From Peptococcus simiae (GTDB taxonomy: Bacteria > Bacillota > Peptococcia > Peptococcales > Peptococcaceae), in assembly GCF_046097595.1 (NCBI RefSeq), contig NZ_JBJUVG010000008.1:29877-93876 (forward strand): a stretch of DNA of 64,000 nucleotides. Reading direction: 5' to 3'. Positions 1 to 7,438 of this stretch are shown one piece after another. Below the pieces are notes generated by a model. The model had not been told where the DNA came from and searched no databases. It saw only the letters and a program-made list of their open reading frames with translations. The stretch's first letter is position 1. Each line of letters opens with the position of its first letter. The translations under genes were made by a program, and so were the position numbers.

Positions 1-30
1 CTAACCGGCCTAAAATAATGGCCGGGGTTC

Positions 31-59
31 TTGCAGTGGTCCATGGCCTCTGCTAAACT
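31..59 (+). promoter_or_regulatory. Promoter of the LCP gene
   Basis: TTGCAG (31-36) and TAAACT (54-59) are 17 bases apart, and TGC directly precedes the -10, giving an extended -10. The gene starts 24 bases downstream with the ribosome site AAAGGAGG at 68-75. Read by eye only. Confidence 0.55.
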
Positions 60-82
60 GATACGGTAAAGGAGGCTTTCCT

Positions 83-1219
83 ATGCGAAGCTCAGATGAA
101 ACCATCCGCCTGGATCACCATCCGGCGGTTGACGATACCCGCCGCCTGCCCCGGCACCGGTCCCAGGGCGGGCGGCCCCACCGGCAGGGGCCTGCCCCTC
201 GCCGCCAACCGGCCAGACCGGTCCAGCACCGGCCTGTGGCCGGCCAGCCCCCGGTCCAACGGCGGCCGGCCGGTCCCCCACCGGCCCAGCCGACCCCGCC
301 TAAGAAAAACCGCCAAGCCCCACCGGGCTGTGGCTGCCTGGTGACCCTTCTGGTCATTTGCCTGGCCCTGGCCGCGGCCTTCGCCGCCTTTTGGTTTTTC
401 TCCGCCCGGCAGGTGCCGGCCCCCATCGATAGCCTACCGGCCAGCGAGCAGAAGGCCGAGGCCATCCAGCGGGCAGGTAAGAATACCAGCTTTCTCCTGG
501 TCGGCGATGACGAACGGACGGAAGGCGAGCAGGCCCGGAGCGATACCATGCTCTATATGGTCATGCGACCGGTCGATAAAAAAATCAGCCTGGTCTCCCT
601 CCCCCGGGACTCCCTGGTCACCATTCCCGGCCATGGCGAGGACAAGCTCAATGCAGCCTTTGCCTATGGCGGGATAGACCTCCTCTTGCAGACGGTCACC
701 GACCTCATCGGCCCCAAGGCGGACCATACGGTCCTGGTCAACTTCACCGGCTTTGAGAAGATGGTCAATGCCGTCGGCGGGGTCACCATTGATGTCCCCC
801 AAAAGATGTATAAGCCGGAAGAAGGGATTGACCTGGAAGCCGGCCGGCAAAAGCTCAATGGTCATGATGCCCTAGCCTTTGTCCGCTGGCGGGATGATGG
901 CCTGGGGGATATCGGCCGGATGGACCGGCAAAAGGAATTTATGGCGGCCTTTGCCAAGGAGTGCCGGCTGATGTGGCCCTGGCAGGCTGTCCGCCTGGCT
1001 TGGGCCCTCCACCAGGCTGTCGACACTGACCTCTCGGTCCTGGACAGCCTGAAGCTGGTGGTGGACATGGCCGGCATGGGGCCGGACGCTGTCCAGGTAG
1101 ACCATTTCGAACTCAACCCCCAGTACATCAATAATGTGAGTTACGTCCTGTTAGACCCGGCCGACGTCCGCCGCACCATCGAACGGGTCTACTATGGCAT
1201 TGAAATCAGTTCAATTTAG
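83..1219 (+). CDS. LCP (LytR-CpsA-Psr) family cell-wall polymer ligase
   Basis: LCP enzymes move undecaprenyl-linked glycopolymers onto peptidoglycan at the outer membrane face. This 378-residue protein has a cytoplasmic Pro/Arg-rich N-terminus (about 1-82), one membrane helix (about 84-106) and an outside LCP domain. Family motifs are visible: RSDT at 152-155, LPRDS at 173-177, FVRWRDD at 266-272 and the following GRMDRQ. These supply the polyprenyl-phosphate-binding Arg/Asp residues. The ATG follows AAAGGAGG by 7 bases. A TagA-like glycosyltransferase lies 11 bases downstream, which suggests a two-gene wall-polymer operon. The 80-residue basic Pro-rich head is longer than in most LCP proteins and looks disordered. 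The attached polymer (teichoic acid or capsule) is not known. Confidence 0.93.
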   Translation: MRSSDETIRLDHHPAVDDTRRLPRHRSQGGRPHRQGPAPRRQPARPVQHRPVAGQPPVQRRPAGPPPAQPTPPKKNRQAPPGCGCLVTLLVICLALAAAFAAFWFFSARQVPAPIDSLPASEQKAEAIQRAGKNTSFLLVGDDERTEGEQARSDTMLYMVMRPVDKKISLVSLPRDSLVTIPGHGEDKLNAAFAYGGIDLLLQTVTDLIGPKADHTVLVNFTGFEKMVNAVGGVTIDVPQKMYKPEEGIDLEAGRQKLNGHDALAFVRWRDDGLGDIGRMDRQKEFMAAFAKECRLMWPWQAVRLAWALHQAVDTDLSVLDSLKLVVDMAGMGPDAVQVDHFELNPQYINNVSYVLLDPADVRRTIERVYYGIEISSI

Positions 1220-1230
1220 GAGGATAAGGG

Positions 1231-1953
1231 ATGGAATTATTCGGTATCCGGATTGATTCGGTGACCCGGGCGGAAGCCCTGGATCAGATTATAAGGGCCT
1301 GTCAAGACCAGGCCAGCCTGCAGGTCATTACCGCCAACCCGGAAATTGCCCTGGCGGCCAAGGAAGACCCGGCCCTGCGGGACCTGATCAACAGCGCCGG
1401 CCTGGTCACCCCTGACGGCAACGGGATCCTGCTGGCGGCCCGGCTCTTAGGCGACCGCCTGCCGGAGCGGGTCACCGGCATCGACCTGGCGGAAGACCTC
1501 TGCCGGATCAGTGGCCAAAAGGACCTGGCCCTTTACTTTCTAGGCGGCAAGCCCGGGGTGGCCCAGGCGGCCGCCGACCGGATGGCCCGGCTCTACCCGG
1601 GGGTCCGGGTGGTCGGCAGCCGGCATGGTTACTTTAGGGGCCATGAGGAAGAGGTCCTGGCCGATATTAAGGCCGCCCATCCGGATATCCTCCTGGTGGG
1701 CCTTGGGGCCCCGGCCCAGGAAAGCTTTATCCGCCGCTGGCAAAAAGACCTGGCTGTGCCGGTGGCGATCGGGGTCGGGGGGTCCTTTGACGTCATGAGC
1801 GGGCAGATCCGCCGGGCCCCGGACCTGGTCCAAAGGCTCCGGCTGGAATGGGCCTGGCGGATTTTTTCCGATTGGCGCCGCCTGCCCCGGCTCCTGAATT
1901 TGGTCCGCTTTGTCGGGGCCGTCTGCCGGGAGAAGGTCCACCGGCGCCGGTAA
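1231..1953 (+). CDS. tagA: WecG/TagA/CpsF family glycosyltransferase
   Basis: Family members (GT26) add N-acetylmannosamine or a similar sugar to undecaprenyl-PP-GlcNAc, an early committed step of wall teichoic acid or related polymer synthesis, at the inner membrane face. The 240 residues cover the family's full length. Landmarks are ITANPE at 33-38, TPDG at 60-63 (the Thr and Asp match those proposed as catalytic in TagA), LFLGGKPG, the GLGAPAQE segment and the basic, Trp-rich C-terminal membrane-binding appendage after the GVGGSFDV motif. It is co-directional with the LCP gene after an 11-base gap containing AGGAGG. The exact sugar donor is inferred from the family only. Confidence 0.9.
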   Translation: MELFGIRIDSVTRAEALDQIIRACQDQASLQVITANPEIALAAKEDPALRDLINSAGLVTPDGNGILLAARLLGDRLPERVTGIDLAEDLCRISGQKDLALYFLGGKPGVAQAAADRMARLYPGVRVVGSRHGYFRGHEEEVLADIKAAHPDILLVGLGAPAQESFIRRWQKDLAVPVAIGVGGSFDVMSGQIRRAPDLVQRLRLEWAWRIFSDWRRLPRLLNLVRFVGAVCREKVHRRR

Positions 1954-1960
1954 GCGAGGC

Positions 1961-1993
1961 TGCCTATATATTTTTCTTATGATAGGCATTTTG
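1961..1993 (+). terminator. Weak terminator after tagA
   Basis: TGCCTAT (1961-1967) can pair with ATAGGCA (1982-1988), followed by TTTT. The 14-base loop makes it a weak candidate. Confidence 0.3.
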
Positions 1994-2011
1994 CCCCTTT
2001 TTGGCTGCTTT

Positions 2012-2040
2012 TTGCCTTGAATTGGCCTTTTATCTATAGT
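2012..2040 (+). promoter_or_regulatory. Ferredoxin promoter
   Basis: TTGCCT (2012-2017) and TATAGT (2035-2040) are separated by 17 bases. The ferredoxin ATG lies 59 bases past the -10 with the ribosome site AAAGGAGAG. Confidence 0.5.
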
Positions 2041-2098
2041 ACACTTTGAGTGGTGAGATACGACACAATATTTGTATTTTTAAAGGAGAGATAGAGTT

Positions 2099-2290
2099 AT
2101 GTGGTTAATGGTAGATCAAGATGCATGCTTAGGTTGCGCTTCCTGCGAAGCAGTTGCTCCGGAAATTTTCAGCATGAACGCTGACGGTAAAGCTGAAGCT
2201 TTAAACGAAGTGACCGAAGATCAAAAAGCAACGGCTCAAGAAGCCATCGACATTTGCCCGGTTTCCTGCATCAGCTGGGACGAAGAATAA
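2099..2290 (+). CDS. 4Fe-4S single-cluster ferredoxin
   Basis: A small acidic soluble electron carrier of 63 residues. Cys10, Cys13 and Cys16 (CxxCxxC) plus Cys53, which is followed by Pro, make one [4Fe-4S] site. Cys57 is an extra cysteine near the C-terminus. The second cluster motif of two-cluster clostridial ferredoxins is absent. Codon choice (GCT, GAA, GTT) is unlike the GCC/CTG-rich neighbours and resembles the glutamate dehydrogenase gene, suggesting strong expression. It has its own promoter and terminator, so it is a single-gene unit. Its redox partners cannot be told from position. Confidence 0.93.
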   Translation: MWLMVDQDACLGCASCEAVAPEIFSMNADGKAEALNEVTEDQKATAQEAIDICPVSCISWDEE

Positions 2291-2301
2291 TTTATTGTTA
2301 G

Positions 2302-2326
2302 GGCCCCTTAGGGGGCCTATTTTTTT
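2302..2326 (+). terminator. Ferredoxin terminator
   Basis: GGCCCC and GGGGCC form a 6-bp GC stem with a TTAG loop, followed by TATTTTTTT. Confidence 0.75.
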
Positions 2327-2348
2327 ATGCCTGGACGAACCGGATACC

Positions 2349-2382
2349 AGAAAAGCCACCTGCGCGCGCAGGTGGCTTTTCT
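2349..2382. terminator. Bidirectional terminator between convergent genes
   Basis: A perfect 34-base palindrome (17-base arms) ending in CTTTTCT/AGAAAAG. It sits between the ferredoxin gene and the minus-strand repeat gene and can end transcription from both sides. Confidence 0.8.
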
Positions 2383-2399
2383 TTATCATTTGAAGGTCC

Positions 2400-4163
2400 T
2401 CATTCTTTATCCTTATCTTTGGCCTTTTTCTCGGCCCGCTGGTCTTTTTGCTTGTCCGGGGCCTGGCTCTGATACCGGTCATTAAAGTCTTCCCTGACCA
2501 TAATATCGACCACTTCCACATGGCAGGTATGGACGCTGAGACCGGCCTGGTCTTGGAGGGCGGCGTCCAGGCTGTCTGACAGGGCCCGGAAAACTTCCTT
2601 ACCCTTGGCCCCATAGGCGAGGACTGCCTGGAGGTTCAGGTCAACCTGGCCGGCTGCCTGACCGGCCTCACTGCTAGCCATGTGCCCGTCTAGGGCCAGG
2701 AGCCCGTCAATATCTGCAACGGCCTGGGCAAAGACCTTCTGCAGGGCCTCCCGGCTCAGGGAGAAGGTCCGAGACTGGCCTTGGCCCTGGTCGCCGGCCG
2801 GCTGGCCAGCAGCCGGGGCACTTACCTGGGCGGGTTGAGCCGGCTGGGCTTGTTGCGCCTGTTGGGCCTCTTGGTCAGCTTGAGGCTGCTGGGCGCTCTG
2901 GGCGGTCGGGCCCTGGTAGTTGATGGCGCAGTAGCCGTCATCGCCGCCGGTGCCATAGTAGCAGTCGTAGGCGTTGGCGCCGTAGTCGCCGTCGGCATGG
3001 GCCGGGGCCCGGTGGGGGGCTTCCTGGAACATGCCGGGCCCTTGGGGGCCGGCCGGGCCGGCTTGGCCGAACTGCCAGTCGCAGTAGCCATCGTCCTGGC
3101 CGGTGCCGTAGTAGCAGTCATAGGCATTGCCCTGGTAGTCGCCGGTATAGGTCATGGGGGCCTTGGGCCCTTGGGCCTGTTGACCAGCTTGAGGCTGCCG
3201 GCCGCTCTGGGCGGTCGGGCCCTGGTAGTTGATGGCGCAGTAGCCGTCATCGCCGCCGGTGCCATAGTAGCAGTCGTAGGCGTTGGCGCCGTAGTCGCCG
3301 TCGGCATGGGCCGGGGCCCGGTGGGGGGCTTCCTGGAACATGCCGGGCCCTTGGGGGCCGGCCGGGCCGGCTTGGCCAAACTGCCAGTCGCAGTAGCCAT
3401 CGTCCTGGCCGGTGCCGTAGTAGCAGTCATAGGCATTGCCCTGGTAGTCGCCGGTATAGGTCATGGGCGCCTTGGGCCCTTGGGCCTGGTAGCCAGCTTG
3501 GGCCGGCTGGCCGCTCTGGGCGGTCGGGCCCTGGTAGTGGATAGCGCAGTAACCGTCATCGCCGCCGGTGCCATAGTAGCAGTCGTAGGCGTTGACGCCG
3601 TAGTCGCCGTCGGCATGGGCCGGGGCCCGGTGGGGGGCTTCCTGGAACATACCGGGCCCTTGCGGACCGGCCGGGCCGGCTTGGCCGAACTGCCAATCGC
3701 AGTAGCCATCGTCCTGGCCGGTGCCGTAGTAGCAGTCATAGGCATTGCCCTGGTAGTCGCCGGTGTAGGTCATGGGCGCTTTAGGGACCTGGGAACTGCC
3801 CTGGCCCGGCTGGACATACCGGTCATAGGGGGCAGTGGCCCCGGTATACTCCCGGCCGTAGGCGCTGGCATAGTCACCATAGCGGACCGGGATCTGCCGG
3901 CTGGTTTCCAGGCTGCCCCGGCGGAGGCCGGTCGGCCCTTGGGGGACATTTTGCTGGCCCTGGCGCCCATGCTCGCCGCCGCGGGTCCGATGGACCAGGG
4001 GCGGGACGCTATCGCCGGAGACGTAGGCATCATAGGGGTTGTGGCCATAGTCGGCGGCATAGTCCTTGCTGCTCACCGGGCCTCTGGCGGTCTGGCCCTG
4101 GTGGCTGGAAAAATCGTAGTAGGGGCGTTTATTCTTCTTATTTTGCTTTTTCTTTTTACTCAA
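2400..4163 (-). CDS. Asp23-domain protein with Cys/Tyr-rich tandem repeats
   Basis: A 587-residue protein in three parts. The N-terminus is very basic (SKKKK, then KNKK). The middle holds three 103-residue tandem repeats, each with two copies of the motif NAYDCYYGTGxDDGYC, so six motifs and 12 cysteines in all. Degenerate cysteine-free versions (YGHNPYDAYVSG and a second Tyr-rich one) lie upstream. The last ~120 residues match the Asp23 domains next door: LNLQAVLAYG, then HVEVVDIMVREDF, compared with DLKAILEYG and NVEVTDVMTREEF. No signal peptide or membrane helix is seen, so it is probably cytoplasmic and recruited to the AmaP-anchored Asp23 layer. The start is taken as TTG 4163, because AAAGGA lies 10 bases before it but only 1 base before the upstream GTG at 4172. 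Function is unknown; metal binding, disulfide crosslinking or assembly are possibilities. Confidence 0.8.
   Translation of the reverse strand: MSKKKKQNKKNKRPYYDFSSHQGQTARGPVSSKDYAADYGHNPYDAYVSGDSVPPLVHRTRGGEHGRQGQQNVPQGPTGLRRGSLETSRQIPVRYGDYASAYGREYTGATAPYDRYVQPGQGSSQVPKAPMTYTGDYQGNAYDCYYGTGQDDGYCDWQFGQAGPAGPQGPGMFQEAPHRAPAHADGDYGVNAYDCYYGTGGDDGYCAIHYQGPTAQSGQPAQAGYQAQGPKAPMTYTGDYQGNAYDCYYGTGQDDGYCDWQFGQAGPAGPQGPGMFQEAPHRAPAHADGDYGANAYDCYYGTGGDDGYCAINYQGPTAQSGRQPQAGQQAQGPKAPMTYTGDYQGNAYDCYYGTGQDDGYCDWQFGQAGPAGPQGPGMFQEAPHRAPAHADGDYGANAYDCYYGTGGDDGYCAINYQGPTAQSAQQPQADQEAQQAQQAQPAQPAQVSAPAAGQPAGDQGQGQSRTFSLSREALQKVFAQAVADIDGLLALDGHMASSEAGQAAGQVDLNLQAVLAYGAKGKEVFRALSDSLDAALQDQAGLSVHTCHVEVVDIMVREDFNDRYQSQAPDKQKDQRAEKKAKDKDKE
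2856..3782 (-). repeat. Three 309-bp in-frame tandem repeats
   Basis: Units at 3474-3782, 3165-3473 and 2856-3164 in gene orientation. Each encodes 103 residues starting with KAPMTYTGDY. The first two-thirds of each unit are almost identical at the DNA level. Divergence is concentrated at the Gln/Ala-rich unit ends and in the last copy. The unit has two halves with related 20-residue motifs, so an older duplication lies inside it. Confidence 0.95.
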
Positions 4164-4285
4164 TGAAAGCACGTCCTTTCATATGGAGAAGCCGGTGGGT
4201 TCATATATGTCATGTACCCGGAAGGCCCCCGGTTTAATAGGCGCCGGGACCTGGGCAAGATTGTTTGAAAGCGAACCATGAACGA

Positions 4286-4308
4286 TAAAAAGCGCCCCTA
4301 AGGGCGCT
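4286..4308 (-). terminator. Terminator after the 329-residue Asp23 gene
   Basis: On the minus strand AGCGCCC, a 4-base loop and GGGCGCT are followed by TTTTT. It separates the repeat gene from the upstream Asp23 genes, which implies a separate promoter for the repeat gene in 4173-4285. No convincing one was seen there. Confidence 0.65.
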
Positions 4309-4321
4309 CATGTGTATAAGC

Positions 4322-5311
4322 TTAGAAGTTGCCGCGATAACCGCCTTGGGGAGCCGGACGGCCATAGCCCTGTTGATAGCCTTGTTGAGGGCCGTTGTAG
4401 CCACGGTTGTTCCGGTAGGATTGGTCACGACGATCGTTGTATTCGTCTTCATACCGGTTGATGAACCGTTGGCCGGCCTGGTCATAGGTGTTGAACCGGC
4501 TTTGAGCAGCCTGTTCAAATTCTTCCCGGGTCATGACATCGGTGACTTCTACGTTTAATTCAACGAGTTCTAAGCCGGTCATGACAGCCAATTGACGGCC
4601 GATGTGTTCACGCAGTTTTTTGAAGATTTCCGGTGCCGGCGCGCCATATTCCAGGATGGCCTTGAGGTCAACGACCACTTGCTCGCCACCGATTTCTACA
4701 CTAACGCCTTCCTTGGGGTCAGCGCCGCTGTTGCCATCATCAATGTTATTCATGATGCTGCCGGCTAGGCCGCTGATGATGTTGCCCTTGAGAGCCATAA
4801 CACCTTTGATTTCGCGGGCGGCAATCCCGGCAATTTTTTCGATAACGCTATCAGCGAAAACGAAGCTGTCTTCATGGGGACGTTCGTCAACGTCAGCGGT
4901 TGCTTCTTCGTATTTTTCAGTGACAAAGTCTTTGCCCTGGGCAGCCTTTTCCTTGATGGCATCCTTGGCGTCACCGGCTTTTTCCTTGACGGTTTCAGCG
5001 GCATTGCCGGCCTTTTCTTTAGCGGATTCGGCAGCGTCGCCAGCCTTATCGGACAGGTCTTTGTCGTCTCTCTTACGGCCGTAGGCATTGGGTTTATGGT
5101 TGGGATTGCCGCCTTCTTTATTGGCAATCGGCGTCCCTTGGGCCTGCGGCGCCAGTTTCGGGTCTGCCGGTTCATTGAGTTCGCAAGAACCACCGGGGGG
5201 AATTAAGGGGTTATTACCTTCGCCATCGCCATTGCAGCCGCCTTTGATATCCGTTTTAGCGCGGAGGGCGTCCATTTCTTTTTGAGATTGTTTTTGTTTT
5301 TTATCAGCCAT
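4322..5311 (-). CDS. Asp23 family protein with helical repeat head and Gly/Gln/Tyr tail
   Basis: Asp23/Gls24 proteins form a membrane-associated layer involved in envelope homeostasis. This 329-residue version is about twice the usual size. Residues ~1-85 are polar. Residues ~88-140 hold repeated helical KAGDAAESAKEKAG-like units resembling CsbD/LEA proteins. The Asp23 domain follows (FVFADSVIEKIAG to VTDVMTREEF, about 148-270). The last ~45 residues are rich in Tyr, Gln, Gly, Asn and Arg, like prion-like tails. No membrane helix is present. AAAGGAG precedes the ATG. It lies just downstream of the canonical Asp23 gene and is probably co-transcribed with it. Codons differ from GC-rich neighbours, suggesting high expression. 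The domain call is firm, while the roles of head and tail are unknown. Confidence 0.88.
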   Translation of the reverse strand: MADKKQKQSQKEMDALRAKTDIKGGCNGDGEGNNPLIPPGGSCELNEPADPKLAPQAQGTPIANKEGGNPNHKPNAYGRKRDDKDLSDKAGDAAESAKEKAGNAAETVKEKAGDAKDAIKEKAAQGKDFVTEKYEEATADVDERPHEDSFVFADSVIEKIAGIAAREIKGVMALKGNIISGLAGSIMNNIDDGNSGADPKEGVSVEIGGEQVVVDLKAILEYGAPAPEIFKKLREHIGRQLAVMTGLELVELNVEVTDVMTREEFEQAAQSRFNTYDQAGQRFINRYEDEYNDRRDQSYRNNRGYNGPQQGYQQGYGRPAPQGGYRGNF

Positions 5312-5375
5312 TTCTGGGCTCCTTTCTTCACGTTAACCGTTGATCTGTGGATCAGGTAAGACCCGCAAGTGGTGT

Positions 5376-5855
5376 TTAATATCCTTGAGGAAGACCAGCT
5401 TGGCGGTAGTTGTTTTCCTGACGATTGTCGCGGTTTTGCTTTTCGTATTCTTTTTGGGTCATGACATCAACGACACGGACATTTAATTCACGGAGTTTCA
5501 GGCCGGTCATTTGGAAGAGTTGAGCCCGGACCCGTTCTTTCATTTCAGCAAAGATATCCGGGGCGGAAGCGCCGAATTCTAAGATAAGCTTAACATCTAC
5601 GGTGACGTCTCTTTCATTGACATCTGCAGAAATCCCCTTGGTCACGTTCGGGCCGGAGGTGAAGTTTTCGGCAATGCCGCTCATGAAGTTGCCCTTCATG
5701 TCTAAGATACCGGGGATTTCACGGGCCGTAATCCCGGCGATTTTTTCAATGACGGAGTCGTCAAAGGAAAGGGTGTCGGTATAGGTTTGCCCTTCAATTT
5801 CATCTTTATTGTAGGCATCCGGTAAGTTGGCTGCGTTTTTGTTTTGTTCAGACAT
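5376..5855 (-). CDS. Asp23/Gls24 family envelope stress response protein
   Basis: A 159-residue canonical Asp23 protein with a short polar head, then LSFDDSVIEKIAGITAREIP, the GISADV strand, VKLILEFGASAP and VRVVDVMTQKEYE. In Staphylococcus the founding member coats the inner face of the membrane by binding AmaP. Here it follows genes for AmaP and DUF2273, the standard order. The start is ATG 5855 with AAGGAGG 7 bases upstream; an upstream in-frame ATG at 5876 lacks such a site. Highly expressed codon style. Confidence 0.93.
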   Translation of the reverse strand: MSEQNKNAANLPDAYNKDEIEGQTYTDTLSFDDSVIEKIAGITAREIPGILDMKGNFMSGIAENFTSGPNVTKGISADVNERDVTVDVKLILEFGASAPDIFAEMKERVRAQLFQMTGLKLRELNVRVVDVMTQKEYEKQNRDNRQENNYRQAGLPQGY

Positions 5856-5926
5856 AATTGGCCTCCTTTTAGGCATTTGATTGTTTATTTTTACTTGGAA
5901 AAGACTTGCTTGGATTTTTTGCGTCT

Positions 5927-6280
5927 TTATAAGAACTTACTGAGTAAAGCATATACAATCGGGTTACCGTCACGCCAACCGCCATAGACGTAGGCGATGG
6001 CCACGAAAATCGCCCCCAGTAAAGTATATCCGAAACCGAAGATAGCGATACATAGGGCCAGTACGACAGCAATGAAGATGCTGGTAATGGTGTGACGCCG
6101 TCTTTGCCATAAGGCCTTTACCGCAGGGCTGGATAATTGACGTTCCACCCAGCCTTGGGCAGGTTGATTATTCATAGGCATGTTGCCCTGATAGCCGGTC
6201 GGTTGGTTTTGATAGGGCTGATTTGTCTGCGGCGGAGCGTCAGGCGCATCATAGCGGTCCCAGTTGATTCCGTTAGACAT
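5927..6280 (-). CDS. DUF2273 small membrane protein of the Asp23 locus
   Basis: 117 residues. A polar Gln/Asn/Tyr/Pro-rich head (about 1-45) precedes a basic stretch (WQRRRH) and two closely spaced membrane helices (about 64-100), then a short GGWRDGNPI tail. DUF2273 proteins regularly sit between amaP and asp23. It starts 8 bases after the amaP stop, so it is in the same operon. The long NQPYQNQP head is unusual because most family members are little more than the helix pair. The molecular role is not established; a membrane partner of the Asp23 layer is inferred. Confidence 0.88.
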   Translation of the reverse strand: MSNGINWDRYDAPDAPPQTNQPYQNQPTGYQGNMPMNNQPAQGWVERQLSSPAVKALWQRRRHTITSIFIAVVLALCIAIFGFGYTLLGAIFVAIAYVYGGWRDGNPIVYALLSKFL

Positions 6281-6288
6281 GATCTCAC

Positions 6289-6846
6289 CTACCTATTCTT
6301 TGCGTCAGCCGGATCTGCTTCGTAAAAAGATACTTGGACATCTTCAACGGGCAGACCGGTTAAAGTAGTAATTTCTCGACTAATCCGGTCTTTAATGGCT
6401 TGGCCGTACTGGTCCAGGTTGGCCCCATGACGGATACCGCAGTTGACCTTGGCCCGAATACTGGGCTCGCGGCCGTCTTTAATATCCATCTGGACTTCGC
6501 TTTCCTGGATGCCGTCATAGCCGGCCAGGGTAGACTGAACAGCGCCGGAAATCGCTTCTTCGCTCACTTCAACCGATCCATCATCATGGTTAAAGGTCAG
6601 CTTGCGATCGCGCCGGCGGGCGAATAACCCCTTCAGCATGAGGAATAGCCCCACAAGGGCGGTAATGGCCGCCAAGGCACAAGTCACGTAAAATCCTGCA
6701 TAAAACATATTGTCTGTAAGGCCTAAGCCTTGGGCCCAATACCGATTCAGGAACATAAACCGATAGATTCCGTAAAAGGTACCGGCCACGTATAAGACGA
6801 CAAACAGGCCTAAGAAAAAACTTAAAATCTTTGTTGCTCTGCGCAC
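6289..6846 (-). CDS. amaP: AmaP, alkaline shock response membrane anchor
   Basis: 185 residues with two N-terminal membrane helices (about 7-29 and 48-75), a basic FARRRDRK stop-transfer segment and a cytoplasmic Asp23-like domain (SVEVSEEAISGAV to VEDVQVSFYE). AmaP anchors Asp23 to the membrane. It is the first gene of the locus, with CCGGAGGTGA before its ATG. A stress-type promoter candidate lies ~75-100 bases upstream. Domain order and context agree with the family. Confidence 0.9.
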   Translation of the reverse strand: MRRATKILSFFLGLFVVLYVAGTFYGIYRFMFLNRYWAQGLGLTDNMFYAGFYVTCALAAITALVGLFLMLKGLFARRRDRKLTFNHDDGSVEVSEEAISGAVQSTLAGYDGIQESEVQMDIKDGREPSIRAKVNCGIRHGANLDQYGQAIKDRISREITTLTGLPVEDVQVSFYEADPADAKNR

Positions 6847-7227
6847 ATGCTCACCTCCGGATATATGCTCATTTTCATCAGATTAACAGCGACAACGGTA
6901 TTATCTCTACGCTTATAAATATAACCATGAGTAAAACGGATTAAACATATTTTTTATTAATTTTTTCAAAATTGTTTTAAATTAAAAGATTCATCTGGAC
7001 CGGCAGCGGACTTTGGGCTGAACCGGCAGCCGTCGGCCGGAAAAAAAGCCAACCTCTTATATCATGAAAGTTTGTAAAAGGGCCGCCGGGCGACTTTAGA
7101 CCCCTTTTTCTTTAAAAGACCGTTTAAAATAAAGCAAAAGGGGTACTTATAGTTATAGAGTTTACCGTACAAGTATGGTATTATGGTATTGGATAATTCA
7201 TATGAAAACGAACAGGAGGAAATGACC
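6847..7227. other. Divergent intergenic region, amaP / small acidic gene
   Basis: 381 bases with a very AT-rich centre (6935-6995). On the amaP side there is a candidate stress-type promoter. On the plus side 7161-7200 holds several TATGGT/TATTAT-like hexamers without a clear -35. No further gene seen. Confidence 0.5.
6921..6946 (-). promoter_or_regulatory. Candidate sigma-B-like promoter of the amaP-asp23 operon
   Basis: On the minus strand GTTTAA (6941-6946), 14 bases, then GGTTAT (6921-6926). This resembles the sigma-B consensus GTTTAA-N12-15-GGGTAT, which drives asp23 in Staphylococcus. No sigma-B gene is in this window, and the region is AT-rich, so a chance match is possible. Confidence 0.3.
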
Positions 7228-7368
7228 ATGTCTTTAGACAAAGATGCAATTGAAAAAGACCCTACTAAATTAACAGAAGGGCATGAAGAAGAAGATTTAG
7301 ACGCTTTAAAGGGTAGCGGCACTGAAAATATGGAAAGCGCTAACCTGGATAACGATTCCAAGAAATAA
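7228..7368 (+). CDS. Small acidic protein of unknown function
   Basis: 46 residues, highly charged: MSLDKDAIEKD, then GHEEEDLDALKG and a Lys-Lys end. No membrane helix and no cysteine. ATG 7228 is chosen because AGGAGG (7214-7219) is 8 bases upstream; the ATG at 7222 is too close to it. A strong hairpin terminator follows directly, so it is likely its own transcript. It is not recognised as a known family. Low-GC codons suggest good expression. It could be a small regulator or a disordered partner of another protein. Confidence 0.6.
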   Translation: MSLDKDAIEKDPTKLTEGHEEEDLDALKGSGTENMESANLDNDSKK

Positions 7369-7384
7369 TATATGCCGGCGTTTT

Positions 7385-7417
7385 AAGGGCTCGTCACTGC
7401 GGCGAGCCCTTCTTTTT
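7385..7417 (+). terminator. Terminator after the small acidic gene
   Basis: AAGGGCTCG pairs with CGAGCCCTT across a 9-base loop, followed by CTTTTT. Confidence 0.75.
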
Positions 7418-7438
7418 ATAAGAATGGGGTGATGGTCT

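Noticed and set aside
2856..3782. Regularly spaced repeats that could suggest CRISPR
   Set aside because: The 309-bp units have no unique spacers between short repeats and are in frame within a protein.
2781..4166. A 461-codon open frame on the plus strand
   Set aside because: It is antisense to the Cys/Tyr repeat gene. Its long Val/Ala/Gly runs are a by-product of the GC-rich repeats, it has no ribosome site, and the minus-strand frame contains an Asp23 domain.
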